From contig URUI01000048.1 of the NCBI GenBank assembly GCA_900551015.1, positions 1-15,434 on the forward strand: 15,434 bases of DNA. Reading direction: 5' to 3'. Every line of letters starts with the position of its first letter. The first letter of the stretch is position 1. The DNA is from an uncultured Collinsella sp. Its GTDB lineage: Bacteria > Actinomycetota > Coriobacteriia > Coriobacteriales > Coriobacteriaceae. The notes under the pieces are model-generated. The model was not told where the DNA came from. It was given only the letters and a program-made list of their open reading frames with translations, and searched no databases. Positions 1 through 7,036 of this stretch are shown here, in pieces. The position numbers and the translations under genes were made by a program.

Positions 1-1
1 G

Positions 2-496
2 GGCAGCGAGCGCCTGTGCCTGCTCACCGAGGCAAGCGACGACAGTTCCGTTCGTCGCGAGCGCGCCGAGGCCTTTGCCGACGAGCTCTCGCGTCGCGAC
101 CTTGCCGGCGAGGTCGTCACCCTGACCGACGGTGGCGCCGCGGGTGTCGGCCGCCTGGACGAGGCCATTCGCGAGTACGCAGGTAAAAAGCTCGGCCTTA
201 TCGCCGTCAACGGTTTGGTCTTTCTGCGCCTGACCGAGGCACTGGCACAGCTGGGTCCCTCGCTGCCGGCGGGTCTCAAGATCGCTACGTTTGACGATTG
301 CCCCTGGAACCACGTGCTCTTTGGCGGCGTGACCACGGCCGCGCAGGACGCCGTCGCCATCGCCGAGCGCGTAGTCGAGCGTCTGTCCGAGCGCATCGAT
401 GTGGTCACCACCACGGTGGGCGAGGCCGCAAGGCTCGCCCCCAAGCGCATTGAGATCCCCGGTCACATTGAGCACCGCGCTTCGACCTCACGCTAG
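2..496 (+). CDS. LacI-family transcriptional regulator, C-terminal part (5' end outside window)
   Basis: The frame is open from the first bases and stops at 494-496, leaving 164 residues of the C-terminal half of a LacI/GalR-type repressor. What is visible is the periplasmic-binding-protein-like sensor domain: the stretch KIATFDDCPW followed by GGVTTAAQDA is the usual end of this domain, where the effector pocket is closed and the last helix packs. The helix-turn-helix DNA-binding domain would lie upstream of the window. The effector cannot be deduced; most family members bind a sugar or a nucleotide-related ligand. The gene ends 143 bases before the glutamine synthetase homologue with no clear terminator between them. 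No promoter for a downstream partner is visible, so its regulon is unknown. The family call is fairly secure; the specific role is not. Confidence 0.8.
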   Translation, partial: GSERLCLLTEASDDSSVRRERAEAFADELSRRDLAGEVVTLTDGGAAGVGRLDEAIREYAGKKLGLIAVNGLVFLRLTEALAQLGPSLPAGLKIATFDDCPWNHVLFGGVTTAAQDAVAIAERVVERLSERIDVVTTTVGEAARLAPKRIEIPGHIEHRASTSR

Positions 497-558
497 CTTG
501 TGATCGCGCGTAAGTCAGACAGCCTGTTCGCGCACGTTTTTTGAGCGCTTGATACGCT

Positions 559-574
559 TTAACCCTGCGGAAAC
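559..574 (+). promoter_or_regulatory. GlnR-box-like operator upstream of the glutamine synthetase gene
   Basis: The sequence TTAAC-CCTGCG-GAAAC fits the a/b half of the actinobacterial GlnR box (gTnAC, six bases, GaAAC). It lies 65 bases before the glutamine synthetase start, and a GlnR-like regulator is encoded just after that gene. A second a/b pair with the expected spacing is not clear: the next positions read ctgcg and tctgc. I could not assign -35 and -10 hexamers with confidence in 497-639. The call rests on consensus match and context. Confidence 0.45.
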
Positions 575-639
575 ATTTTTCTGCGATAGTATCTGCGATA
601 TAGACCAGTCGAAACCCGCCCGAAAGAAAGGGGAGCGAC

Positions 640-1977
640 ATGAACCAGCAGAACATCGATTACGTACTCCGCTCCGTAGAGCAGCGTGACATCCGCTTTG
701 TGCGTCTGTGGTTTGTCGACATTCTCGGCCGCCTCAAGAACTTTGCCATTAGCCCCGAGGACCTCGAGGTCGCTTTTGAGGAGGGTATTGGCTTTGACGG
801 CTCCGCCATCGAGGGTTTTGCCACGCCCGAGGAAGCCGACATGCTGGCGTTCCCAGACGCTTCGACCTTCCAGATCCTGCCGTGGCGCCCGAGCCACAAC
901 GGCGTCGCCCGCGTGTTCTGCGACGTGTGTACTCCCGATCGCAAACCGTTCGCCGGCGACCCGCGCGATGCCCTGCGCCGCATGTTCCGCAAGGCCGAGA
1001 AGGCCGGCTATCTGCTCAACGTGGGCGCCGAGCTGGAGTATTACTACTTCCCCGACGAGCACACCCCCGAGCCGCTCGACAACGTGGGCTACTTCGATCT
1101 TTCGGTGAGTGATGCTGCCCGCGACCTGCGTCGCAACACGGTCCTCACGCTCGAGAAGATGTCCGTGCCCGTGGAGTACACCTTCCACGCCGCCGGCCGC
1201 TCGCAACACGGCATGAGCCTGCGCCACGCCGAGGCCCTGAGTATGTCCGACGCCATCACTACGGCCAAACTCATCATTAAGCAGCAGGCCTACGAGAGCG
1301 GTTGCCACGCCTCCTTTATGCCCAAGCCGTTGGCGGGCGAGGATGGCAGTGCTATGTTCCTGTGCCAGTCGCTGTTCGACCATGACGGCAACAACGTCTT
1401 TTGGGGCGAGGACGACGAGAAGTACCATCTCTCCGACGTCGCCAAGCACTACATGGCAGGTATTCTGGCGCACGCGCGCGAAATCAGCGCCATCACCAAC
1501 CCCACGGTCAACTCGTACAAGCGCATCACAACGGGTGGCGACTCCGTGCCGCAGTACGCCACGTGGGGCCTGCGCAACCGCGCGAGTATGGTCCGCATCC
1601 CGGTCTACAAGCCCGGCAAGCCGCTGTCCACGCGCATCGAGCTGCGCAGTCCCGACCCCATGGCCAACCCGTACCTGGTCAACGCCGTCACGCTGGCGGC
1701 TGGTCTGGACGGCATCGAGCGCAAGCTGGAACTCCCGCCCGAGGCCACGGCCGAGACGCTCAAGCTTACCGACCGTCAGATGGTCGAGGCCGGCTACGCG
1801 CCGCTGCCGCGCTCGCTCAAAGAGGCGCTCGACGTGTTTGAGGACTCGCAGTTTATGAAGGATGCCCTCGGCGAGCACATCCACAGCTTCTTCCTCAAAA
1901 AGAAGCGCGACGAGTGGCATAAGTTTGAGTCTACGATCACCGAGTGGGAGATCAAGCACTACCTGGCGAACTCCTAA
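640..1977 (+). CDS. glnA: Glutamine synthetase type I (GlnA2-like) homologue with altered metal-site residues
   Basis: A 445-residue protein with start ATG at 640 behind a good ribosome site (gaaaggggagcgac). It aligns end to end with class I glutamine synthetases, which join ammonia to glutamate using ATP in a dodecamer. By memory it is nearest to actinobacterial GlnA2: RDIRFVRLWF at 17-26, FEEGIGFDGSAIEGF at 46-60, FMPKPL, NPTVNSYKR and the ending ALGEHI...FFL. There is no adenylylation tyrosine motif near the C-terminus, as in the alpha type. Retained parts include the latch Asp (D53), the GAELE glutamates and the RIELRSPDP segment. Odd points: the HHE and QHE glutamates that bind metal n1 are A184 and G191, and the GSGMH histidine is F240. 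It may therefore be a divergent ligase or a regulatory homologue rather than a normal synthetase. The family is certain; the activity is not. Confidence 0.88.
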   Translation: MNQQNIDYVLRSVEQRDIRFVRLWFVDILGRLKNFAISPEDLEVAFEEGIGFDGSAIEGFATPEEADMLAFPDASTFQILPWRPSHNGVARVFCDVCTPDRKPFAGDPRDALRRMFRKAEKAGYLLNVGAELEYYYFPDEHTPEPLDNVGYFDLSVSDAARDLRRNTVLTLEKMSVPVEYTFHAAGRSQHGMSLRHAEALSMSDAITTAKLIIKQQAYESGCHASFMPKPLAGEDGSAMFLCQSLFDHDGNNVFWGEDDEKYHLSDVAKHYMAGILAHAREISAITNPTVNSYKRITTGGDSVPQYATWGLRNRASMVRIPVYKPGKPLSTRIELRSPDPMANPYLVNAVTLAAGLDGIERKLELPPEATAETLKLTDRQMVEAGYAPLPRSLKEALDVFEDSQFMKDALGEHIHSFFLKKKRDEWHKFESTITEWEIKHYLANS

Positions 1978-2027
1978 TCGCGCTGGCTTGTTCCAGTACG
2001 ATTGAGCTCATTTCTTTGGAGGCCGAT

Positions 2028-2690
2028 ATGTCCGAAAAGAGTGCCCTGTTCATGGCGCGCACGACGCGCTTCCACGAGTTTGCCCGCAGCTTGACGACTA
2101 CCCTGGGTGTCGAGGTGAGCCTGGCAACCCCCGATTCGCCAACTGCGGCGCACGACTTTGACCTGCTGATTCTCGATTCAGATGGCATCCGCAGCGACCG
2201 CATCGATCAGATTGCCAAGTGGCTTGACGATCGCGGCGGCGTCCCCATGCTGGTGATCGTCGACGACGAGGCGCTCGGTACCTTGCGCCTGCCCAATCAC
2301 GCGCATGCCGACTTTGTATGCCCCACGGCGACACCCAACGAGCTCAAGGCTCGCGCGCAGCGCCTGATGGGCGAGGAGGAGACCGTCACCGCCGACGATG
2401 TACTCAACATCGATAACCTCGAGATCAACTTAGCTACCTACCAGGTGACACTCGATAACGAGCCCATCGACCTGACGCTGATGGAGTACTCACTGCTGAG
2501 CTTTTTGGCGACGCACCCCAACCGCGCCTACAGCCGCGAGGTGCTGCTGCACCGCGTGTGGGGCTTTGAGTACTGCGGCGGCACGCGCACCGTCGACGTG
2601 CACATTCGACGCATCCGCTCCAAGGTGGGCCCGCAGATCGCGGCGCACATCACCACCGTCCGCGGCGTGGGCTATCTGTTTAAGGACTAG
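2028..2690 (+). CDS. Atypical OmpR-family response regulator, GlnR-like
   Basis: I choose ATG 2028 because tttggagg stands just before it; an upstream in-frame start at 1944 would overlap the synthetase. The 220-residue product has a degenerate receiver (about 1-115) and a winged-helix DNA-binding domain (about 125-218) with the family signature GGTRTVDVHIRRIRSKVG and VRGVGYLF. An aspartate is at the phosphorylation position (D50, in LLILDSD), but the N-terminal acidic pair and the conserved lysine of true receivers are missing. This is also the state of actinobacterial GlnR, which acts without a kinase and controls nitrogen genes. No histidine kinase gene follows. It lies 50 bases after the glutamine synthetase homologue and is probably co-transcribed with it. 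An orphan regulator of other function is possible, but position and winged-helix similarity favour GlnR. Confidence 0.82.
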   Translation: MSEKSALFMARTTRFHEFARSLTTTLGVEVSLATPDSPTAAHDFDLLILDSDGIRSDRIDQIAKWLDDRGGVPMLVIVDDEALGTLRLPNHAHADFVCPTATPNELKARAQRLMGEEETVTADDVLNIDNLEINLATYQVTLDNEPIDLTLMEYSLLSFLATHPNRAYSREVLLHRVWGFEYCGGTRTVDVHIRRIRSKVGPQIAAHITTVRGVGYLFKD

Positions 2691-2694
2691 ATTT

Positions 2695-2727
2695 CCACTA
2701 CAAAGGGGACAGGCACCTTTGTAGTGG
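2695..2727. repeat. Perfect 12-bp palindrome with GGGGACAGGCACC core (REP-like)
   Basis: Arms ccactacaaagg (2695-2706) and cctttgtagtgg (2716-2727) are perfect reverse complements around a 9-base loop. It begins four bases after the regulator's stop codon. No T-run follows on either strand, so it is a poor intrinsic terminator. The GGGGACAGGCACC word looks like the core of a dispersed intergenic repeat. A single window cannot show copy number. Confidence 0.6.
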
Positions 2728-2845
2728 CTTTGACGCAGGTGCGGGTTCCTCTCGAATCTGCAACAGAACTTAAGCCTTCCTAAAAGATTGCGTTCTCATA
2801 CACTTGCGCCCGCATATTGGGGTACAACTCAACGTGAACAACGAT

Positions 2846-2880
2846 GGCCCGCCACGTGTTTGGCGGGCCTTTGGTTATTT
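2846..2880 (+). terminator. Hairpin with T-rich tail upstream of htrA (terminator or leader attenuator)
   Basis: Arms ggcccgcca (2846-2854) and tggcgggcc (2861-2869) form a 9-bp GC-rich stem with a 6-base loop, followed by tttggttattt. It lies 156 bases after the regulator gene and 30 bases before the htrA start. It may end transcription from the nitrogen genes. If htrA is transcribed from a promoter near 2790-2818, it would sit in that leader. Confidence 0.5.
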
Positions 2881-2898
2881 GACGAAAGGATCGCAGCT

Positions 2899-4365
2899 AT
2901 GAGCGAGAACGATTCCCAGCGTCCCCAGGATGTTGGCAATGCCGGCGAGACTCAGCAGCAGCCGCGCGTGCAGGTGGAGTCGACGCCTGCCGACAGCAAC
3001 ATTCCCTATGTGCAGGCCTACGACACGCAGACCGGCCAGCCGCTGGACGGTCAGCAGGTTGTAAACAAGCACACGGTGGTCAAGACCAAGACCAAAAAGC
3101 TGCCGATCTTTATTACGGCGCTTGCCGGTTGTGCCTGCGGTGCCCTGCTGGTCATCGCGCTCATTATGAGCGGCACGCTCAACATTGGCGGCGGCAGGAA
3201 CGCCGTGACGGCGGGTGCTTCGGGTTCGTCGACGCAAAAGATTTCGATCGACTCCGAGGACACCACGCTGGCCGAGGCCGTTTCTGCCAAGGCCCTGCCC
3301 TCCGTCGTTTCCATCACCGCCACTTCGAGCGGCAACCAGAATGGCTCGCTTTCTCAGTCTGCTGATGAGTCGAATAGCTCGGGCAGCGTCGGTTCGGGCG
3401 TGGTGCTCGATACCGCAGGCCACATCCTCACCAACAACCACGTGGTCGATGGTTACGATCAGTACGTGGTGACCATGGACGACGGCACCACCTACGAGGC
3501 CGAGTTTGTGGGCAACGATGCCTCGAGCGACCTGGCCGTCATCAAGCTCAAGGATGCAGACGCCTCCAAGCTCACGCCGATCGAGATTGGTGACTCCTCC
3601 AAGCTCAACGTGGGCGAGTGGGTTATGGCGATCGGTTCGCCGTTCGGCAACGAGCAGTCTGTCTCCACGGGCATCGTCTCGGCGCTGTATCGCTCCACGG
3701 CCATGAGCTCTACCAGCGGTAACACCATCTATGCCAACATGATCCAGACCGATGCTGCCATCAACCCGGGCAACTCCGGTGGTGCGCTCGTCAACGACAA
3801 TGGTGAGCTGGTGGGCATTAACTCGCTTATCGAGAGCTATTCGGGCTCCAGCTCGGGCGTGGGCTTTGCTATTCCCGTTAACTACGCCAAGAACATTGCC
3901 GACCAGATCATCGACGGCAAGACGCCGGTGCATCCGTACCTGGGCGCCACGCTTTCGAGCGTCAACGCGCTCAACGCCCGCACCAACAAGCTGAGCACCG
4001 ATAGTGGCGCGTATGTGGCGAGCGTCGTCGAGGACGGCCCCGCCGCCAAGGCCGGTATCCAGGAGGGCGACGTCATCACCAAGCTGGGCGATGACGAGAT
4101 TACGAGCGCCGATGGCCTGATCATCGCGCTGCGCAGCCACGAGGTGGGTGAGAAGGTCGAGATCACGCTCATGCGCGGCAAGGAAGAGAAAAAGGTTACC
4201 GTCGAGCTGGGTTCCGATGAGAAGCTGCAGAATCAGCAGCAGGACGACAGCGCGACCGACACCGGCAACGGCGGTATTACCGACGAGCAGCTGCGCCAGT
4301 ATCTGGAGGAACTGCTGGGCAAGCAAGGGCAGGGCCAGAGTCAAGGCTACGGCCAGGGTTACTAA
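2899..4365 (+). CDS. htrA: Membrane-anchored HtrA/DegP-type serine protease with PDZ domain
   Basis: ATG 2899 is preferred over the in-frame ATG at 2788 because gaaagga precedes it and the earlier codons run through a terminator-like hairpin. The 488-residue protein begins with a polar cytoplasmic segment (about 1-66) rich in Gln, Thr and Lys, then one transmembrane helix (about 68-90, KLPIFITALAGCACGALLVI). A Ser-rich linker leads to a trypsin-like domain with a full catalytic triad: H181 in TNNHVVDG, D211 in SSDLAVIKL and S293 in NPGNSGGA. A PDZ domain follows (about 346-440, with AAKAGIQEGDVI). The C-terminus is low in complexity and rich in Gly and Gln. Family members degrade or refold damaged proteins outside the membrane. 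It appears to be a single-gene unit closed by the terminator at 4393. The function call is secure; the substrate is unknown. Confidence 0.93.
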   Translation: MSENDSQRPQDVGNAGETQQQPRVQVESTPADSNIPYVQAYDTQTGQPLDGQQVVNKHTVVKTKTKKLPIFITALAGCACGALLVIALIMSGTLNIGGGRNAVTAGASGSSTQKISIDSEDTTLAEAVSAKALPSVVSITATSSGNQNGSLSQSADESNSSGSVGSGVVLDTAGHILTNNHVVDGYDQYVVTMDDGTTYEAEFVGNDASSDLAVIKLKDADASKLTPIEIGDSSKLNVGEWVMAIGSPFGNEQSVSTGIVSALYRSTAMSSTSGNTIYANMIQTDAAINPGNSGGALVNDNGELVGINSLIESYSGSSSGVGFAIPVNYAKNIADQIIDGKTPVHPYLGATLSSVNALNARTNKLSTDSGAYVASVVEDGPAAKAGIQEGDVITKLGDDEITSADGLIIALRSHEVGEKVEITLMRGKEEKKVTVELGSDEKLQNQQQDDSATDTGNGGITDEQLRQYLEELLGKQGQGQSQGYGQGY

Positions 4366-4392
4366 CGAGCCACTCCACACATACCGATGCCA

Positions 4393-4432
4393 GAGGGGGC
4401 CGTCCCGCCAACGCGGGACGGCCCCCTCTTTT
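4393..4432 (+). terminator. Strong intrinsic terminator after htrA
   Basis: Perfect 16-bp GC-rich arms (4393-4408 and 4413-4428) with a 4-base loop, followed by TTTT. It starts 27 bases after the htrA stop codon and is the last host feature before the mobile element. Confidence 0.92.
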
Positions 4433-4437
4433 CCTAT

Positions 4438-4446
4438 TGATCCGTT
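4438..4446. repeat. Left half of a host palindrome split by the element
   Basis: tgatccgtt here is the exact reverse complement of aacggatca at 13118-13126, on the far side of the element. Closing the insertion at the proposed crossover puts the two arms 32 bases apart, so the empty site would be the loop of a 9-bp stem. Confidence 0.55.
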
Positions 4447-4457
4447 CATGTTTTGTC

Positions 4458-4468
4458 AATAAGGATAG
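4458..4468 (+). repeat. Left terminal inverted repeat / attL arm
   Basis: aataaggatag is the exact reverse complement of ctatccttatt at 13081-13091. It is proposed as one arm of the recombinase attachment site. The candidate crossover GT is two bases outside it. Confidence 0.65.
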
Positions 4469-4487
4469 AGAAAAAAGTAAATTATTT

Positions 4488-4754
4488 TTATGAGGTTACA
4501 ACATCGGATTGAATAAGGCGCAGTACCTTGTCGGTAAAGGTTTCCCGGCTGGTCTGGCTGAAATGGAAATAAATATCAAAGGTCGTACCGCCAACGGTCT
4601 TTACCATATCGGGTGGCGGTACGTCCGGGGCGGGTGAAGCGTTGCCGCCCGCCATCACGGGCAGGGGGATGGCCTTGCCCTCTCTGCTGGTGCTGTCGCT
4701 CCCCTCCGGGGCGGGGATGGTGCTGGTGATCGTCATGCTGGGGTCGTAGGTCAT
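4488..4754 (-). CDS. tnpW: Transposon-encoded TnpW family protein
   Basis: The protein has 88 residues. I take the ATG at 4754 because aaaggagagcct precedes it; the two ATGs at 4769-4772 have no comparable site. The N-terminal half is Pro/Ser/Thr-rich and probably unstructured. The C-terminal half, TTFDIYFHFSQTSRETFTDK followed by VLRLI, is the conserved TnpW core found in Tn4451-like elements of gut Firmicutes. Its function is not established; tnpW travels with the recombinase and mobilization genes in Tn4451. It is the last gene of the mob operon, 85 bases after the Cys-rich VLP gene, and ends 20 bases from the left inverted repeat. A possible 10-codon ORF (4769-4801, minus) lies just before it. 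The family call rests on the core motif. Confidence 0.75.
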   Translation of the reverse strand: MTYDPSMTITSTIPAPEGSDSTSREGKAIPLPVMAGGNASPAPDVPPPDMVKTVGGTTFDIYFHFSQTSRETFTDKVLRLIQSDVVTS

Positions 4755-4838
4755 AGGCTCTCCTTTCATCATTCATCAAAGTTAATCCACGTGAGCGCCA
4801 TTTTGCCGCCCACGTTGGAGTGGGGGAAGGGGAATGTA

Positions 4839-5258
4839 TTAGTCCCCCTTTGAGGACTGTCCACAAGCCCCCTGATTGCAAGGCTTTTCAGCCTCTAAAT
4901 GTCCACGCCTGCGGCGTTCCCGTTCGCTGGCAGCTTTCTTTCTCCGGCGCACATTGGCGGCGCACTCGTCACAGTATTTGCCCCGATTGGAGCGCGGCAC
5001 GAACATCGCCCCGCACTCGGCACAGGGCCGCGCCTGTCCTCGGTGGAGCAAGGCGGCACACAACCCCTTGTCTGTTGGCAGGACGGCGGCGCGGAACCAT
5101 TTACAGACCAGGGAATAGGTGATACTCTGGACGCAGACACAAGGCTCCCAGCCGTCATCAAGAGCAAGACAGTTGCCGCCGTCATAATTGCAGCAGTCAT
5201 GCACCAGCCGCCGGACGGCTCGGTACTGCTGGTAGGTCAGTCGGGGAATGCCGTTCAC
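4839..5258 (-). CDS. Cysteine-rich VLP domain protein of conjugative elements
   Basis: The protein has 139 residues and starts at GTG 5258, inside the last codons of the relaxase: the start and the relaxase stop overlap as GTGA, with GGAGG upstream, a sign of translational coupling. The N-terminal half (YRAVRRLVHDCCNYDGGNC, then CVCVQSITYSLVCKWF and AAVLP) is the Cys-rich VLP domain, named for its ending. The C-terminal half has a zinc-ribbon-like pattern, CAECG...KYCDEC (about 78-98), followed by a run of Arg and Lys (RRRKK, RERRRR). This suggests a nucleic-acid-binding accessory factor, perhaps for relaxase or oriT function; that role is inference. Genes of this family usually follow MobA/MobL relaxases in Firmicutes mobile elements, as here. 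Confidence 0.83.
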   Translation of the reverse strand: MNGIPRLTYQQYRAVRRLVHDCCNYDGGNCLALDDGWEPCVCVQSITYSLVCKWFRAAVLPTDKGLCAALLHRGQARPCAECGAMFVPRSNRGKYCDECAANVRRRKKAASERERRRRGHLEAEKPCNQGACGQSSKGD

Positions 5259-6721
5259 CGCTCCACCTCCCGGCGTTTCTGCTGGGTCTGCTCCTGCTGG
5301 TGTATGGCAGCATCGGCGTTCCGCTTCACCTGTTGAAGCCGCCGCAAATCGTCTTGGATAGGCTTGTACTGCTCATACTCGGCTGTGTACTCCTGGTGAA
5401 GCCTCGCCTGTTCCTGTTCCCACGCATGAACGGGGATTTTACCAGCAGGGGAACGGTGCTTGTCCAGCTTCCGGCGGGCCATGTGGAACGTCCTCAACTC
5501 GTTCTCATGCTCCCTCTCGAATTTTTCCCGCTTGCCCTTCCACTTGATACCCTGCAACTCGTCATAGACGGGCTTGGTGTCTCGGTAGAGGTCAACAAGG
5601 CGAAGCAGTTCCTTCAATTCGTTCAGACGGTCACGCTTCGCTTTCATGGATGTGTTGATGGCCTCCGTTCGTTCACTCTGGGCGGCGATATGGGTCTCTA
5701 AATCTTCCAGCGTAGCGATGCCCCTCTCGGTCAGAAAATTGATGGCCTCGGCAAAACCTTTAAGATTTCCAATCCTGGCGTTGCGGCTCCATGCTCCGGC
5801 GTTCCGGCCCTCATAGTAGTCGGTCAGCAGGGCGGCAAGGGTCGGGGCCTGGGGCTTGCTCAATTCTTCTTTTATGGCCTTAATCCAATCCGTCAGGCCG
5901 GCGATTTTCTTCCGAATATCCCGCAGAATGTTGTTGGCCTTTTTTATCCAGCGGTTCAGATCGCCCTTGTCGGTGGGGATGCCCTTGGCCTCCATCTGGC
6001 GGACGGCCACGCCCTCATGGACGGTGGGCAGCAGGTCAAGGCCCTGACGCTCATAGGAGCGGTGGTCGATGCGGCAGGTCAGCCCCTTTTCCTCAAACTT
6101 GGCGTTCACCATAGCGGCCCACGCCTCCCGCCAATGTTCCAGTGTTTCCGGGCTTCCCCAGTCGGTAGTGGGAACAGCGTCAAAGAGGGGCTTGCCGTCC
6201 TCTCCCATAATGCGGTTCCCGTCCTCGTCCAGACGGTAGCGGCGGCGCTGCTTGCACCCCCATTTGCCGTCTGGCTCAATGGGCCGGATGGGGCAGAGAA
6301 CATGAAAGTGCGGGTTAGGAATACCGCCGTCCTCCTTGTCCGGCTGGTGGATGGCAAAGTCGGCAATCATGCCCCGGCCCACAAGCTGCTCCGAAACAAA
6401 TTGCCTTGCAAGAGCGATGTTTTCCTCCAATGAAAACTCGTTCTGCAAGGCAATGTCAAAGCTATATGCAAGCTGGGCTTTCTTGCCGCGCTCGGCCTTC
6501 TCCACGGCGTTCCAGAGGGTGGCGCGGTCTTGGTACTGGTTGGGGGCCTGGGGCGGCAGGAGAATGTCTGTGCAGACCACGCCGCCCTTGTGGGTGTAGT
6601 CGCTGACCTCGCCATAGTATTCGCTATACAATTTCTCCCCGGCTCGGTAGGCGGCGGACGTGACAACAGACTGTCCCGCGCTCCGTTTGACCTGGGTAAC
6701 GTGGAGATGGAACAGGGCCAA
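5255..6721 (-). CDS. MobQ-type (MobA/MobL) relaxase
   Basis: This 488-residue relaxase would nick one strand at oriT, stay attached to the 5' end and lead it into the recipient. The N-terminal domain has the RSF1010 MobA pattern: MALFHLHVTQ, the tyrosine Y25 in SAAYRAGEKLY (MobA also uses Tyr25), and the metal-binding NPHFHVL with H138 and H140. A later block, ARIDHRSYERQG-type with LPTVHEG, is also shared with MobA. The C-terminal half (about 270-488) is mostly coiled coil and has no primase domain. The start is TTG 6721, directly after the TAA of the upstream gene and in the same frame, with aggaaagcgga as a likely ribosome site. It is the second gene of the mob operon and probably acts on the oriT-like site at 7264-7301. 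Confidence 0.92.
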   Translation of the reverse strand: MALFHLHVTQVKRSAGQSVVTSAAYRAGEKLYSEYYGEVSDYTHKGGVVCTDILLPPQAPNQYQDRATLWNAVEKAERGKKAQLAYSFDIALQNEFSLEENIALARQFVSEQLVGRGMIADFAIHQPDKEDGGIPNPHFHVLCPIRPIEPDGKWGCKQRRRYRLDEDGNRIMGEDGKPLFDAVPTTDWGSPETLEHWREAWAAMVNAKFEEKGLTCRIDHRSYERQGLDLLPTVHEGVAVRQMEAKGIPTDKGDLNRWIKKANNILRDIRKKIAGLTDWIKAIKEELSKPQAPTLAALLTDYYEGRNAGAWSRNARIGNLKGFAEAINFLTERGIATLEDLETHIAAQSERTEAINTSMKAKRDRLNELKELLRLVDLYRDTKPVYDELQGIKWKGKREKFEREHENELRTFHMARRKLDKHRSPAGKIPVHAWEQEQARLHQEYTAEYEQYKPIQDDLRRLQQVKRNADAAIHQQEQTQQKRREVER

Positions 6722-7015
6722 TTATCCGCTTTCCTGCTGGTCAGTGGCTTGGCTCACCAGGGCGGCAACTTCCGGCAGGGAAAAGACCTTTTCCATCAAA
6801 AGAAAAAAGGCCCTTTCGCTCATGCCGCGCACCTCCGGGGCGATACTCTCCACCGCTCCGCCACGGGTGATAAGTCGGTGGTTTCGCTTCTTCCTTTCGC
6901 CTTGGGTGTAGTAGCGGATGCGGTTCTCATACCGCTGGCCTCTGTGCTGGTACTGCTCCAACTTAGCGGTGGCCTCAGCATACTCTTTCTCTAATTCTTC
7001 GCGTGACTTGTCCAT
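6722..7015 (-). CDS. DUF3847 family protein, first gene of mob operon
   Basis: The protein has 97 residues, with ATG 7015 behind a strong AAGGAGG. The frame is open further upstream, but those codons run through terminator-like and oriT palindromes, so the inner start is better. The N-terminal third is helical and charged (KEYAEATAKLEQYQHR), then come KKRNHRLITRGGAVESIAP and a leucine-rich end (FSLPEVAALVSQAT). This pattern is the DUF3847 family, regularly found directly before MobA/MobL relaxases. Its role is unknown; a small helical protein in this position could be a relaxosome accessory, but that is inference. Its TAA is followed at once by the relaxase TTG in the same frame, so the two are surely co-translated from one message. 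Confidence 0.82.
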   Translation of the reverse strand: MDKSREELEKEYAEATAKLEQYQHRGQRYENRIRYYTQGERKKRNHRLITRGGAVESIAPEVRGMSERAFFLLMEKVFSLPEVAALVSQATDQQESG

Positions 7016-7036
7016 CGTGTTTGACCTCCTTCTTGG

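Noticed and set aside
559..1959. Long minus-strand open frame across the glutamine synthetase gene
   Set aside because: It mirrors a well-supported plus-strand gene, has no family motifs and no ribosome site, and is explained by high-GC codon bias.
1944..2690. Start of the regulator at 1944
   Set aside because: It would overlap the synthetase coding region and lacks a ribosome site, whereas ATG 2028 has a clear one.
2875..4449. 524-codon minus-strand open frame opposite htrA
   Set aside because: Its composition (many Val, Ala, Arg, Asp, His) is typical of an antisense shadow, and it crosses the strong htrA terminator.
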